A stretch of 64,000 nt of DNA from positions 1,240,001-1,304,000 of the forward strand of contig OZ241742.1 in assembly GCA_965200955.1 (NCBI GenBank), written 5' to 3'. The notes beneath the pieces are model-generated. The model saw only the letters and a list, made by a program, of their open reading frames with translations. It searched no databases and had not been told where the DNA came from. Position 1 is the first letter of the stretch, and each line of letters begins with the position of its first letter. Shown piece by piece: positions 44,867 to 52,739 of this stretch. The position numbers and the translations under genes are program-made. The stretch comes from Bin80 sp026708685 (GTDB lineage Bacteria > Bacteroidota > Rhodothermia > Rhodothermales > Bin80).

Positions 44867-45751
44867 TTAATCACTGGTTTCATTTTTCATCCTTAATCTC
44901 TTTTGTTTTGCTATTACGAATGACTGATATTCAATCACCCCCAGACTCGCACCGTCTGCGGTCGGAAATAATCGTGGGGCATTAAATCCAAACTGGTTAC
45001 ACATTTCATATAGTTCTATACATTCCTGAATTGGGACAGTGAATTTCAGAATGGATTGATCAGAAGGGAGGTATTCCTCTAAATTCTTGATCACTATGGT
45101 TTCCTCTTCATGTCCTTCCACTGGGTGAATGGTAAAAAGCCCTTGTTGAGCAACTACATTTTTGGACACAGAACCACCAACTTTAAGAATTTTTATTGGT
45201 CCACGATATGTATTCAGATGATGACCTTTGTTGAATGCAAATACTGAAAGCTCCTGCTCCTCTTCCCATTTCGATTGAGATAATGCCTGACTAACAGCAA
45301 AGTATATGGCAGTGTAAGGACTCGTTGTCCAGTCAAGGAGTCTAGTTGGGAGCCCATGAAGCTGAGCTAAAGCCAGACATTCAAATAGTTCTTCGTGTGG
45401 CCAAATGCTGAGATCTGGAAGATACTTACTGAAACTTTCATCTGTCAAAAAATTTTCACGAAATTTAACTGAGTCATTGGGAATAGATGTTCCAGCTTTA
45501 TCGCAATTATAGATAAAATTCCTAAGCATTACGAATTCTGTCCACACCTGCTGGTCTGATTTTAATAGATGCCCAACTGAATTTTCCAATCTGCTGATTG
45601 TTTGAGGGCGCAGGATGGCAGGTAGTAGCGGCCATCTAGCATTAGAATGGCCACGATAGATCATTTCCTCGTCTAAGTTAGATTGTTCTTGGCACTCACC
45701 AAGTTGTACCCATAGAGATTTTGCATTTTCTAACCTGATTTCATCAATCAT
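44867..45751 (-). CDS. FRG domain-containing protein, 294 aa
   Basis: The FRG signature is near the N-terminus: EMIYRGHSNARWPLLPAILR. It is followed by a helix-rich part including LAQLHGLPTRLLDWTTSPYT, the second conserved block of the family, and AVSQALSQSKWEEEQ. FRG proteins often lie in defence or mobile-element regions; their activity is not known to me with confidence. No signal or membrane segment. The ATG overlaps the stop of the 96-residue upstream gene by 4 bp, so the two are coupled. Decayed copies of the same operon lie just upstream. Confidence 0.88.
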   Translation of the reverse strand: MIDEIRLENAKSLWVQLGECQEQSNLDEEMIYRGHSNARWPLLPAILRPQTISRLENSVGHLLKSDQQVWTEFVMLRNFIYNCDKAGTSIPNDSVKFRENFLTDESFSKYLPDLSIWPHEELFECLALAQLHGLPTRLLDWTTSPYTAIYFAVSQALSQSKWEEEQELSVFAFNKGHHLNTYRGPIKILKVGGSVSKNVVAQQGLFTIHPVEGHEEETIVIKNLEEYLPSDQSILKFTVPIQECIELYEMCNQFGFNAPRLFPTADGASLGVIEYQSFVIAKQKRLRMKNETSD

Positions 45752-46038
45752 TGGGCGGGTGGTGAGAAGATTCGGGGTTCTGTTTCCAGCTCTGCCCCCA
45801 CCATCTTGCCAGTTTTTACATGCTCAATAATGGTATTGTAGGGAAATATCGTATCGGTCTTTACAGTCCATGAATCCATATCCTTCTTTAGTCTCAAAAT
45901 GACATCGTCGTTTGGGGACCATTTGATAGATTTGACAGAGTCAGGGTAGTAGACCCACCATGCAGAATCATCTTCAAGGGTGATTCTTTTGCCAAAATTC
46001 TCAATTTTAGCGATACGAATTTTCAAAGGATAGTCCAT
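45748..46038 (-). CDS. Small beta-rich protein upstream of the FRG gene, 96 aa
   Basis: The start is set at ATG 46038 (MDYPLKIRIAKIENFGKRIT) because the paralogue at 46386-46676 starts at the equivalent residue; the frame is open further up to 46107. The pattern KRITLEDDSAWWVYYPDSVK and IKWSPNDDVILR resembles a small SH3-like barrel. No catalytic motif. The stop (TGA) overlaps the FRG start (ATGA). A cognate partner of the FRG protein, possibly an antitoxin or targeting subunit, is inferred from this coupling and from joint duplication. Confidence 0.75.
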   Translation of the reverse strand: MDYPLKIRIAKIENFGKRITLEDDSAWWVYYPDSVKSIKWSPNDDVILRLKKDMDSWTVKTDTIFPYNTIIEHVKTGKMVGAELETEPRIFSPPAQ

Positions 46039-46229
46039 TTCAAAGGTGTAATGATTAAAAAGGAAATGGCAATCTTCAGGATTTTGAAGATTCAAATGAA
46101 TTGCCAAATGAGTTTAGACAGCAAATGCATGTTACGGCTATTGTTTGAATAAAGTTCATGGGTTCAGGGAGCAAATATAAAAGGTGAATCGTTCTACTGG
46201 AATATAAACTAGCGATTTCAAAGGTGTCC

Positions 46230-46389
46230 ATGAATTTTCAATCTTCTGTTGATAAGGGAGAAGATTGACTTTAAGTAGTTGCCTCCTTGCATTAGAATTG
46301 ACTCAATAAGTCACCTTTTCGTCTAATTGAATCCTGTTGACATCGCCTACTTCTAACCACAGATTGGATAACTTGATTTCCTCAATCAT
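46230..46389 (-). pseudogene. FRG gene fragment, second unit
   Basis: From ATG at 46389 the frame reads MIEEIKLSNLWLEVGDVN and continues to LDEKVTY, then TGA (46303-46305), then VNSNARRQLL. This aligns with the intact FRG start (MIDEIRLENAKSLWVQ and EMIYRGHSNARWPLL). The TGA occupies the arginine position of the FRG signature. Only about 50 codons of similarity remain; the rest is lost to the unit boundary. ATGA coupling to the small gene is kept. Confidence 0.8.
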
Positions 46390-46676
46390 TGAGTGGGCGG
46401 TGAAAAGATTCGAGGTGTAGTCTCCCTCTTTGCCCCCACCATCTTGCCGGTTTTGATATGTTCAATTATGGTAAAGTAAGGAAATATTGTATTGGTTAAA
46501 ACAGTCCAAGAATCCATATCTTCCTTATATCTTAATATAACCTCATCGCCTGATGACCATTTGATAGATTTGATAGAGTCTGGAAAGTAGACCCACCATG
46601 CAGAATCGTCTTCAAGAGTGATTCTTTTGCCAAAATTCTCAATTTTAGAGATTCGAATTTCTAAAGGATAATCCAT
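46386..46676 (-). CDS. Paralogue of the 96-aa FRG-associated protein
   Basis: 96 residues, same length and about 80 percent identical by eye to the 45748-46038 product (MDYPLEIRISKIENFGKRIT, SIKWSSGDEVILRYKED). Its own FRG partner is broken, yet this frame is intact, so it has been kept or the duplication is recent enough for it not to decay. It may add dosage or block the neighbouring FRG protein. Confidence 0.7.
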   Translation of the reverse strand: MDYPLEIRISKIENFGKRITLEDDSAWWVYFPDSIKSIKWSSGDEVILRYKEDMDSWTVLTNTIFPYFTIIEHIKTGKMVGAKRETTPRIFSPPTQ

Positions 46677-46904
46677 GTCAAAGGTGTAATGGTGAAAAAT
46701 GGGTAATTCACATCTTATTCATATGAAAATCCAATTAATATCAAATGAGATTAGAGGGAATCTGGGTAATACGACTGTTGTTTGAATAAGGTTCACTATC
46801 CAATGAGTGAGTGGATAGATGAACATTATTACAGTTTTTAAACTATTGATTTCAAAAGGTGTCCACTGAAATTTTCAATCTTTTCATTGAGAGGGGTGAA
46901 GAAT

Positions 46905-46990
46905 AATTGGAAGTAGTTGACATCTTGATTAGAATGGCCTCAAGAAATGATCTTCTCAACTGAGTAAGATTCCTATTGATATTTCACAAT
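46905..46990 (-). pseudogene. FRG gene fragment, third unit
   Basis: On the minus strand, GAG AAG ATC ATT TCT is followed by TGA and then codons for GHSN, matching EEMIYRGHSN of the intact gene with TGA in place of the arginine codon. Neighbouring bases (CAATAGGAATC and GTCAACTACTT) match the second unit. The copy is cut off at the TTGCAAAACCT repeat at 46990. No small-gene copy remains upstream. Confidence 0.65.
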
Positions 46991-47191
46991 TGCAAAACCT
47001 GCCTGATAATGATCCAAGTATAATTAGTCCGTCAAAGAGATAGGTTTCAACTAAATCACATGGGCATAGACATAATTTACCAATTAATCATAAGAGCCGT
47101 TTGCAAAACCTACCAGCCAATTCTAAAAGATGCACCAAGGGTGCTCTATGGCAATATTTCTGCTGAAACGCTGAGGTTTTGCAAAAGCCTC
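46990..47191. repeat. Miniature element-like stretch with three copies of TTGCAAAACCT
   Basis: TTGCAAAACCT occurs directly at 46990-47000 and 47101-47111, and inverted (AGGTTTTGCAA) at 47174-47184, within GAGGTTTTGCAAAAGCCTC, itself almost palindromic. The last 60 bp resemble 11375-11434. This looks like a short non-autonomous element or transposon end that cut into the FRG array. No coding frame. Confidence 0.45.
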
Positions 47192-47298
47192 ATAAGTTTT
47201 CAATTTCATTAAGTGTCATTGATGAGTGCCCCTCCAATTTAAGATTGTGGAGAGTTAATCAGTGAGTCATGATTAATCAAGTTCAGGGTATCTAATGG

Positions 47299-48240
47299 TC
47301 AAGTTTTAGATTTGTACTCTTTATATATTTGTTTGAATGCATTATAAAACTTTTGGATAAGTTGCAACATCCATTCATAATATTTTTGTTTAAGATCTTC
47401 ATTGTCGGGATACCATTCATGGGTACACAGAATTTTAAATGACTGCTTACCTTCGAGCAAAAGCCATTGAATTTTGTCATCCACATACTTCTCAAAGGTA
47501 TCTTTGTGTTCACGCAAAAATTCGAACAAATTATTACTATTATGGATAATTATACCACCAGACATTCGATTTTTTTGAGCTGATAAACTCATTCTAATGC
47601 ATGCTTCGCTACTTCCTATTGAGACATCAAACCATGATTGGGGTTTTGATTTATGTCTAAGACTGAAATTAATTATATCAGAATGAGATGCATAATCTTT
47701 AAGCTCATTCCAGAAATCTAAGTATTTAAGTTGAGTGTCAGTAGCAGCTGGACTTTCCTCAGGAATTGGCGGCCAGAATTTGGGTTCCACAATGACATTG
47801 AATTTCGGTGCACGCTTTGAATCTTCAATGCAATATACCTCTATTTTGATGAGGAAAAATGCAATTTCGTCATCCATATGATCATTAAACCATTCAATAG
47901 CCCTTTGATGTTCTTCAGTAATTTCGGAAACAATCCAGATAATAATTGATGCATCAAATCTTGAAGCATATGTCAAGAGTTTCCCTAAATGATCATGGTC
48001 GGTACGATTCAGTTGGTTTTCAATAATTATTTTCTTTCCAGTATCACTCTCTTTAGCTGTAATATCTACGTATAAACGGCCTGTGTACTTTTCCCGCTCA
48101 ATATTTTCCCCCGATATACCAATTTCTTCAAATAATAGATGGATATTTTTTTCGAGCCAAGGGGTGAAGTCTTGAGCTTCGTCTTTCCAAATATCTCTCA
48201 GTGAGACACTCTCTAAAGTCGCTAAATCTGTCATGTTCAC
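47299..48240 (-). CDS. DUF4268 domain protein with nuclease-like N-terminus
   Basis: 313 residues. The N-terminal half has YVDITAKESDTGKKIIIENQ, then a helix (HDHLGKLLTYASRFDASIII), which fits a PD-(D/E)xK-type core with E-x-Q in place of E-x-K. The C-terminal half, from about residue 175 (KYLDFWNELKDYASHSD) to the end, is DUF4268 (SRPQSWFDVSIGSSE-like region, MSGGIIIHNSNNLFEFL). Such proteins are common in defence and mobile regions; function unproven. ATG at 48234 is an alternative start. It stands alone next to the FRG array. Confidence 0.82.
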   Translation of the reverse strand: MNMTDLATLESVSLRDIWKDEAQDFTPWLEKNIHLLFEEIGISGENIEREKYTGRLYVDITAKESDTGKKIIIENQLNRTDHDHLGKLLTYASRFDASIIIWIVSEITEEHQRAIEWFNDHMDDEIAFFLIKIEVYCIEDSKRAPKFNVIVEPKFWPPIPEESPAATDTQLKYLDFWNELKDYASHSDIINFSLRHKSKPQSWFDVSIGSSEACIRMSLSAQKNRMSGGIIIHNSNNLFEFLREHKDTFEKYVDDKIQWLLLEGKQSFKILCTHEWYPDNEDLKQKYYEWMLQLIQKFYNAFKQIYKEYKSKT

Positions 48241-48422
48241 TACGGAAGTAACAGAGAAGTATACGATATAATTACTAAATCAAACCAATTTATCAAAATA
48301 TCAGGTTCAAATGAACAATGAATAAAAACTCTCCGCAAATTGAACCATGAATATCCATAAAACTCTGTATCATCACAATTGGTACACGCCGAAAGACTTA
48401 TGAAAGTCATCATCATTACAAA

Positions 48423-50456
48423 TTAATCAGTAAATCTATTTCGTGTATTAGGAAGACGGTCAGCGACAATTTCAGCGATATCTTTGATTGGTGGACCGTT
48501 AGATGGTGCTCTTGTTGCGGCATCATTGAGCATAGTGAGGCAGAACGGGCACCCGGTCGCAATGGTGGATGCACCGGTATTGGATGCCTCTTGATAACGG
48601 TTGTCGTTAATCCGGGGAGTTGGTTCCTCCATCCACATTTGTGCTCCACCCGCTCCGCAACAGAATGAGTTTGTTTTAGATCTTGGCATTTCTGTGAGCT
48701 GAGCACCAGTAGTCTTAAGTGCGTTTCTTGGTGCCTCTATGACACCATTCTGCCGTCCTAAATAACAGGGATCATGGAAGGTAATGTCTTCTTCTAAGAT
48801 CTCTATAGGAAGACGTTTCTGCTCAGCAAGCTCAGAGATGAGTTCTGAATGATGAATCACTTCGTAGTGTCCTCCCATAGAAGAGTACTCATTGAGTAGG
48901 ACATGCATACAGTGAGGGCAGCTCGTCAGAATTCGCTTAGGATTGACCTCGTTTAAGGTAGCGATATTGGTGGATGCAAGCTCTGAAAAGAGATATTCAT
49001 TTCCGCTTCTACGGGCAGAATCGCCAGTGCAGCATTCGCGGCTTCCTAATACAGCAAAGGATACATCAGCAATTTGAAGAATTTGCAGGAGGGCTTGCGC
49101 AGTTTTCTGGGCTCTTTGATCGTAGGATGGTGCACATCCAATCCACCAGAATAGATCAGCATCAGGGTTGTCCTCAATTGTTGGAACTTGGTACCCTTCG
49201 GCCCAACTCATGCGGTCGGATGCACTGATATTCCAAGGGTTATTGTTACGCTCCATTCCCTGATAGATGATTTCCAGTGCCTCAGGATACTCATCTTTCA
49301 TAAGAACCAGTCCACGTCGAATGTGCAAAATATCTTGCATAGGAGCATTTCCTACGGGGCAAATCTCAGTACAGGCCCCACATGCTGTACACGCCCAGAC
49401 AGCAGTTGATGTAATGGCATAGTCGGTGAGTTCTTCGGTGGAAGCATTCCCAGAGGCAAGACTACACATGTTACCGTTCGCATGATAGCGTTTATTAATT
49501 TCAAGAGCAGCTGGGGATAACTCCTTGCCAGTTTCATGAGCTGGGCATACATCCTGACATCGATTGCACATGATGCATGAGAATGTATCAATGATACTGG
49601 ACTGAGGAAGCTGTTCAAAGGTCAATGCTCCAAAGATTTCGTTGGATTCATCTTCAAAATCAATGGGATCCAATGCTCCAGGAGATGAGCGTGGAGCCTG
49701 AGTTGCAAAATTGAAGCCCGCCATGATGAAATGCAAATGCTTCGTATAGGGGAAATACGGTACAAAACCAAGAATCAAGCCAAGTGCTCCCCACCAACAT
49801 ATATGATGCCAGATATTCAAGGTCTCACTACCAAGTCCAGCCCAGACAGGTGAAATCGTAGAAGCAAGAGGTTGCCATGGATCGGGCTCCGACATCTGAA
49901 TCAACACAGATTCTCCTAATAACCGAAATCCCACATGAAACAAAATAAAAACTCCCACAATCAGCGAATCTCTTGAGACCGTGAGATGCAAAAATGAGAT
50001 ATGGACTTCCTTGATGCGTAAAATATCATCACGGTGGGAAAGAACGTTACGGCCAGAGAAAACAAAGCGGCGTAGTAGCAACAAAACCATGGCTACAAGC
50101 ACTGCTCCACTGGCCAGATCAACACCCAATCGATATCCTTGAGAAAGCCATTCGGGGAAAACGAAGGGGTGGGCTACATAACCACGAATGAGGTCAAAAA
50201 CATTCACCAACAGGTAAATCACAAAGCCCCAGGCAAGTGCCGTATGGATGAGCGTAACGACTGGACGGCTTTTCCACATTCCACCCATGGTCATCCATGA
50301 GCCAATTGCATAGATGGAACGTTTCCAACTGAGGGTCAATGCAGGAGATTGACCACGCCGAATAATGCGTACAACCGTGGAAAAGCCTAAACTTGTACCA
50401 TAAACGGAAAAAACAAGGGCTAACCCAAAGAGTACTTTTTCGGTCAGTGTCAGCAT
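48423..50456 (-). CDS. Membrane-bound Fe-S oxidoreductase (HdrD/FadF-like)
   Basis: 677 residues. Five or so N-terminal transmembrane helices (for example FGLALVFSVYGTSLGFSTVV and AVLVAMVLLLLRR) come first. Two 4Fe-4S motifs follow: CIMCNRCQDVCPAH and CTACGACTEICPVG. Then two cysteine-rich CCG domains (TSCPHCMHVLLNEY, CYLGRQNGV, FCCGAGGAQMW, TGCPFCLTML). This matches heterodisulfide-reductase-like oxidoreductases that hand electrons from ETF to quinones (FadF). Acyl-CoA oxidation by the GcdH-like enzyme would need such a route; that link is inferred. First gene of the minus-strand cluster's downstream end, 9 bp from the neighbouring Gfo/Idh/MocA gene. Confidence 0.85.
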   Translation of the reverse strand: MLTLTEKVLFGLALVFSVYGTSLGFSTVVRIIRRGQSPALTLSWKRSIYAIGSWMTMGGMWKSRPVVTLIHTALAWGFVIYLLVNVFDLIRGYVAHPFVFPEWLSQGYRLGVDLASGAVLVAMVLLLLRRFVFSGRNVLSHRDDILRIKEVHISFLHLTVSRDSLIVGVFILFHVGFRLLGESVLIQMSEPDPWQPLASTISPVWAGLGSETLNIWHHICWWGALGLILGFVPYFPYTKHLHFIMAGFNFATQAPRSSPGALDPIDFEDESNEIFGALTFEQLPQSSIIDTFSCIMCNRCQDVCPAHETGKELSPAALEINKRYHANGNMCSLASGNASTEELTDYAITSTAVWACTACGACTEICPVGNAPMQDILHIRRGLVLMKDEYPEALEIIYQGMERNNNPWNISASDRMSWAEGYQVPTIEDNPDADLFWWIGCAPSYDQRAQKTAQALLQILQIADVSFAVLGSRECCTGDSARRSGNEYLFSELASTNIATLNEVNPKRILTSCPHCMHVLLNEYSSMGGHYEVIHHSELISELAEQKRLPIEILEEDITFHDPCYLGRQNGVIEAPRNALKTTGAQLTEMPRSKTNSFCCGAGGAQMWMEEPTPRINDNRYQEASNTGASTIATGCPFCLTMLNDAATRAPSNGPPIKDIAEIVADRLPNTRNRFTD

Positions 50457-50465
50457 GGACCAAGT

Positions 50466-51716
50466 TTAGTCCAGCGTATACAGTTGAGGATCAATCATTT
50501 TGTGAGTTCGCTCAACAATTGCCTCGTTTGCGGTCACCGCAATGGCGATCGCCTCTAGTCCTCGTTCCCAGTTAGCCGCAGGAGGGTAGGGGCCAAAGGC
50601 ATGATTATCCATGAACTCCTGTAAAGCATACCAGAGGGGCGTTTCTATATTGGGATCATCTACGGTAGGATCTGCATTCTGGGCATCCAACTGAGTAGCA
50701 TTCGCCAATAGTGCAATACCTGTTTCCTTGTAGAAACGATCTTTTCGTGCATAGACTTCCCAACCAAGCATCAGAGAATCGACTTCTTTGAACATCCACG
50801 CTTTTCCACGATCACGAAATACAATGGTACTGTTGTCTCCCATGTAGACTTCGTACGAATCCTCGTAAGAACTTGCAAGGGTTGCATCAAACATCATGTG
50901 CAGACCACTCGGAAATTCAAAGATAGCCTGTATCGTATCAGGCACTTCTCGACCATCATCCCAGAGCATGACCTGCCCAAATCCATGAACAGAAACGGGT
51001 AATTCTCCAAGAACCCAGTAAGCCACATCCATCTGATTGAGAGCCGCTTCACCAATCAATCCCAAGCTGAGCGAAGGATCAAGGCGCCAGTTGAGCTCCT
51101 GAACCCTTTCAGCACTTGGAGAGGCACGCCTCCAACTATCTTTTGCATGCCACTGTCCTCGAGCCATGGCGGGCTTGCCTATGGCACCGCTTCGCATAAA
51201 CTGAAAGACGGAACGGTGTTGGGGATTGGAACGATACATCTGTCCGACCTGGAAGATCTGGCTGGATGCATCTCGAGCAGCACGAGCAATCGCTTTGGCA
51301 TCGTCAATGGAGGATGCCATGGGAGATTCACAATAAACATTCTTGCCTGCCTCCAAAGCATCAATGGCAATACCACGATGTTGATGGGTGGGAGTGGCGA
51401 TGATCACAGCCTGAATGTCGGGATTATCTAGAATTTCCCGATAATCCTCATGCCTAGTAGCATCAGGAACATCGCGTTGTGCTCTTCGAAGCATGGGGGC
51501 ATAGGTATCGGAGATTGCGGCGACCTGAGCACCAGGTACCCGCATGAGGGTATCCGTGATTTCACGACCTTGGGGGCCGTAACCAATGATTCCACATTGA
51601 ACATTGTCACGGCTGAGAGGCCATGCTCGTGTTTTGATATTGGCTGCACGTACCAGCCCAGCCCCGCTCAGGGCAGTAGTACCTAATAAAAAATCTCGAC
51701 GACTAACTGTTTTCAT
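50466..51716 (-). CDS. Exported Gfo/Idh/MocA family oxidoreductase
   Basis: 416 residues with a twin-arginine signal (SRRDFLLGTTALSGAGLVRA). Rossmann NAD(P)-binding: CGIIGYGPQGREITDTLM, then IQAVIIATPTHQHRGIAI, and NVYCESPMASSIDDAKAI, where relatives have EKP instead of ESP. The second domain continues with LIGEAALNQMDVAYWVLGE. The EKP lysine, usually catalytic, is replaced by serine, which questions activity on the normal substrate. It is exported folded with its cofactor. Its start overlaps apbE by 14 bp. Confidence 0.9.
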   Translation of the reverse strand: MKTVSRRDFLLGTTALSGAGLVRAANIKTRAWPLSRDNVQCGIIGYGPQGREITDTLMRVPGAQVAAISDTYAPMLRRAQRDVPDATRHEDYREILDNPDIQAVIIATPTHQHRGIAIDALEAGKNVYCESPMASSIDDAKAIARAARDASSQIFQVGQMYRSNPQHRSVFQFMRSGAIGKPAMARGQWHAKDSWRRASPSAERVQELNWRLDPSLSLGLIGEAALNQMDVAYWVLGELPVSVHGFGQVMLWDDGREVPDTIQAIFEFPSGLHMMFDATLASSYEDSYEVYMGDNSTIVFRDRGKAWMFKEVDSLMLGWEVYARKDRFYKETGIALLANATQLDAQNADPTVDDPNIETPLWYALQEFMDNHAFGPYPPAANWERGLEAIAIAVTANEAIVERTHKMIDPQLYTLD

Positions 51717-52668
51717 GGGGAGAGTGAATGTTTGATTCTATGGATGGAAAACCAATTGATACCGAGTTTTGTTCATCTTGATCGGTATAAACGGTAAGAA
51801 TACGAATTCCAGTGAATTTTTTTGCAATGTGTGGAATTTCGGTACGATCCATGGCAAGCAACGCTGTCGATAGAGCATCGGCAACTGTGGCAGACAGGTG
51901 AGATACGGCGGACAGGCTAGCTCCCTGAACTGGAGTACCAAGACGCGGGTCAATGACATGCCCCCAAAGTTTACCGTCCTTCTTGAATGCTTTGCCATGA
52001 GGAGCAGATACGGAGAGTGACTCATTAGAAATCCGAATTGAAGTGAGTACTCTAGTAGGCTCTTGGGGATCCACAACACCAATCGGCCATCCATCATCCT
52101 CAGGGGAGGGAACACCAATCGCAGCCATGGTACTTGTTCCTCCGTGGATTAACGCTGAAGTGATCCCGCATTCAAGAAGGATACGGGCAGCTTCTTCAAT
52201 AGCATAGCCTTTTCCTATGGCTCCAAGATCTATAGCCATTCCATCCCGCTCAAATGCGATGGTGTAGTTTTGATCATTGAGAGTGACTTTATCCATGCCA
52301 GTCTTCTCCATAGCTTCGCATTGAGCTGCATCGGTTGGGTATTGACCGGATGCACCAAAAAATCCCCAAGTTTTCACTAATGGACCGATGGTGATGTCAA
52401 ATGCATGATCCGTTTTATGATAGATGTCTTGAGATAGTTCAAACAAGGAAAATAGATTCGGTGGAACCTGAACAGGAGAATGTGAAGCCATGCGGTTAAT
52501 GTGACTGACGGTACTACTTGGATCATAAAAACTTAACCGTTGATGTAGCCGTTTGACCTCAGCAAGGGCCTCTTCTCCCGCCGCTCTCAGGGCAACTGGA
52601 TCTTCTCCGTGAAGCAAAATTTCAAACCGTGTCGCCATGGCGTTGAGGGCCAGTTGAACGGTTTGCAT
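51703..52668 (-). CDS. apbE: FAD:protein FMN transferase (ApbE)
   Basis: 321 residues. ApbE covalently attaches FMN to Thr in flavoproteins such as Nqr/Rnf subunits. Motifs: MATRFEILLHG near the start, DITIGPLVKTWGFFG, MAIDLGAIGKGYAIEEAA, ALIHGGTSTMAAIG (where relatives often have GG(N/D)), and HVIDPRLGTPVQGASLSAV. No obvious signal or lipobox, unlike many ApbE proteins, so a cytoplasmic location is likely. It sits between two exported Gfo/Idh/MocA genes, overlapping the next by 14 bp. Its target is not visible. Confidence 0.93.
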   Translation of the reverse strand: MQTVQLALNAMATRFEILLHGEDPVALRAAGEEALAEVKRLHQRLSFYDPSSTVSHINRMASHSPVQVPPNLFSLFELSQDIYHKTDHAFDITIGPLVKTWGFFGASGQYPTDAAQCEAMEKTGMDKVTLNDQNYTIAFERDGMAIDLGAIGKGYAIEEAARILLECGITSALIHGGTSTMAAIGVPSPEDDGWPIGVVDPQEPTRVLTSIRISNESLSVSAPHGKAFKKDGKLWGHVIDPRLGTPVQGASLSAVSHLSATVADALSTALLAMDRTEIPHIAKKFTGIRILTVYTDQDEQNSVSIGFPSIESNIHSPHENS

Positions 52669-52739
52669 GATACATTCAATAAAAAAAGCGGAAGGAATTA
52701 CTATGAACTCCTTCCGCTTAATCGTAGATGAAAGAAAAA

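Larger units (their letters stand above)
45625..46990. repeat. Decayed tandem array, three units of about 640 bp
   Basis: Each unit holds the start of an FRG gene, the 96-aa gene and its upstream region. The FRG start falls at 45751 and 46389 (638 apart); TTGTTTGAATAA recurs at 46141 and 46778 (637 apart); AGTAGTTG recurs near 46276 and 46912. The first unit is intact, the second has a full small gene but broken FRG, the third is only an FRG fragment ending where a repeat-rich stretch begins at 46990. Confidence 0.8.
46677..47298. other. Gene-free stretch, 622 bp
   Basis: It holds the upstream part of the second array unit, the third FRG fragment and the TTGCAAAACCT repeats. The final 100 bp before 47299 show nothing recognisable. 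Confidence 0.6.
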
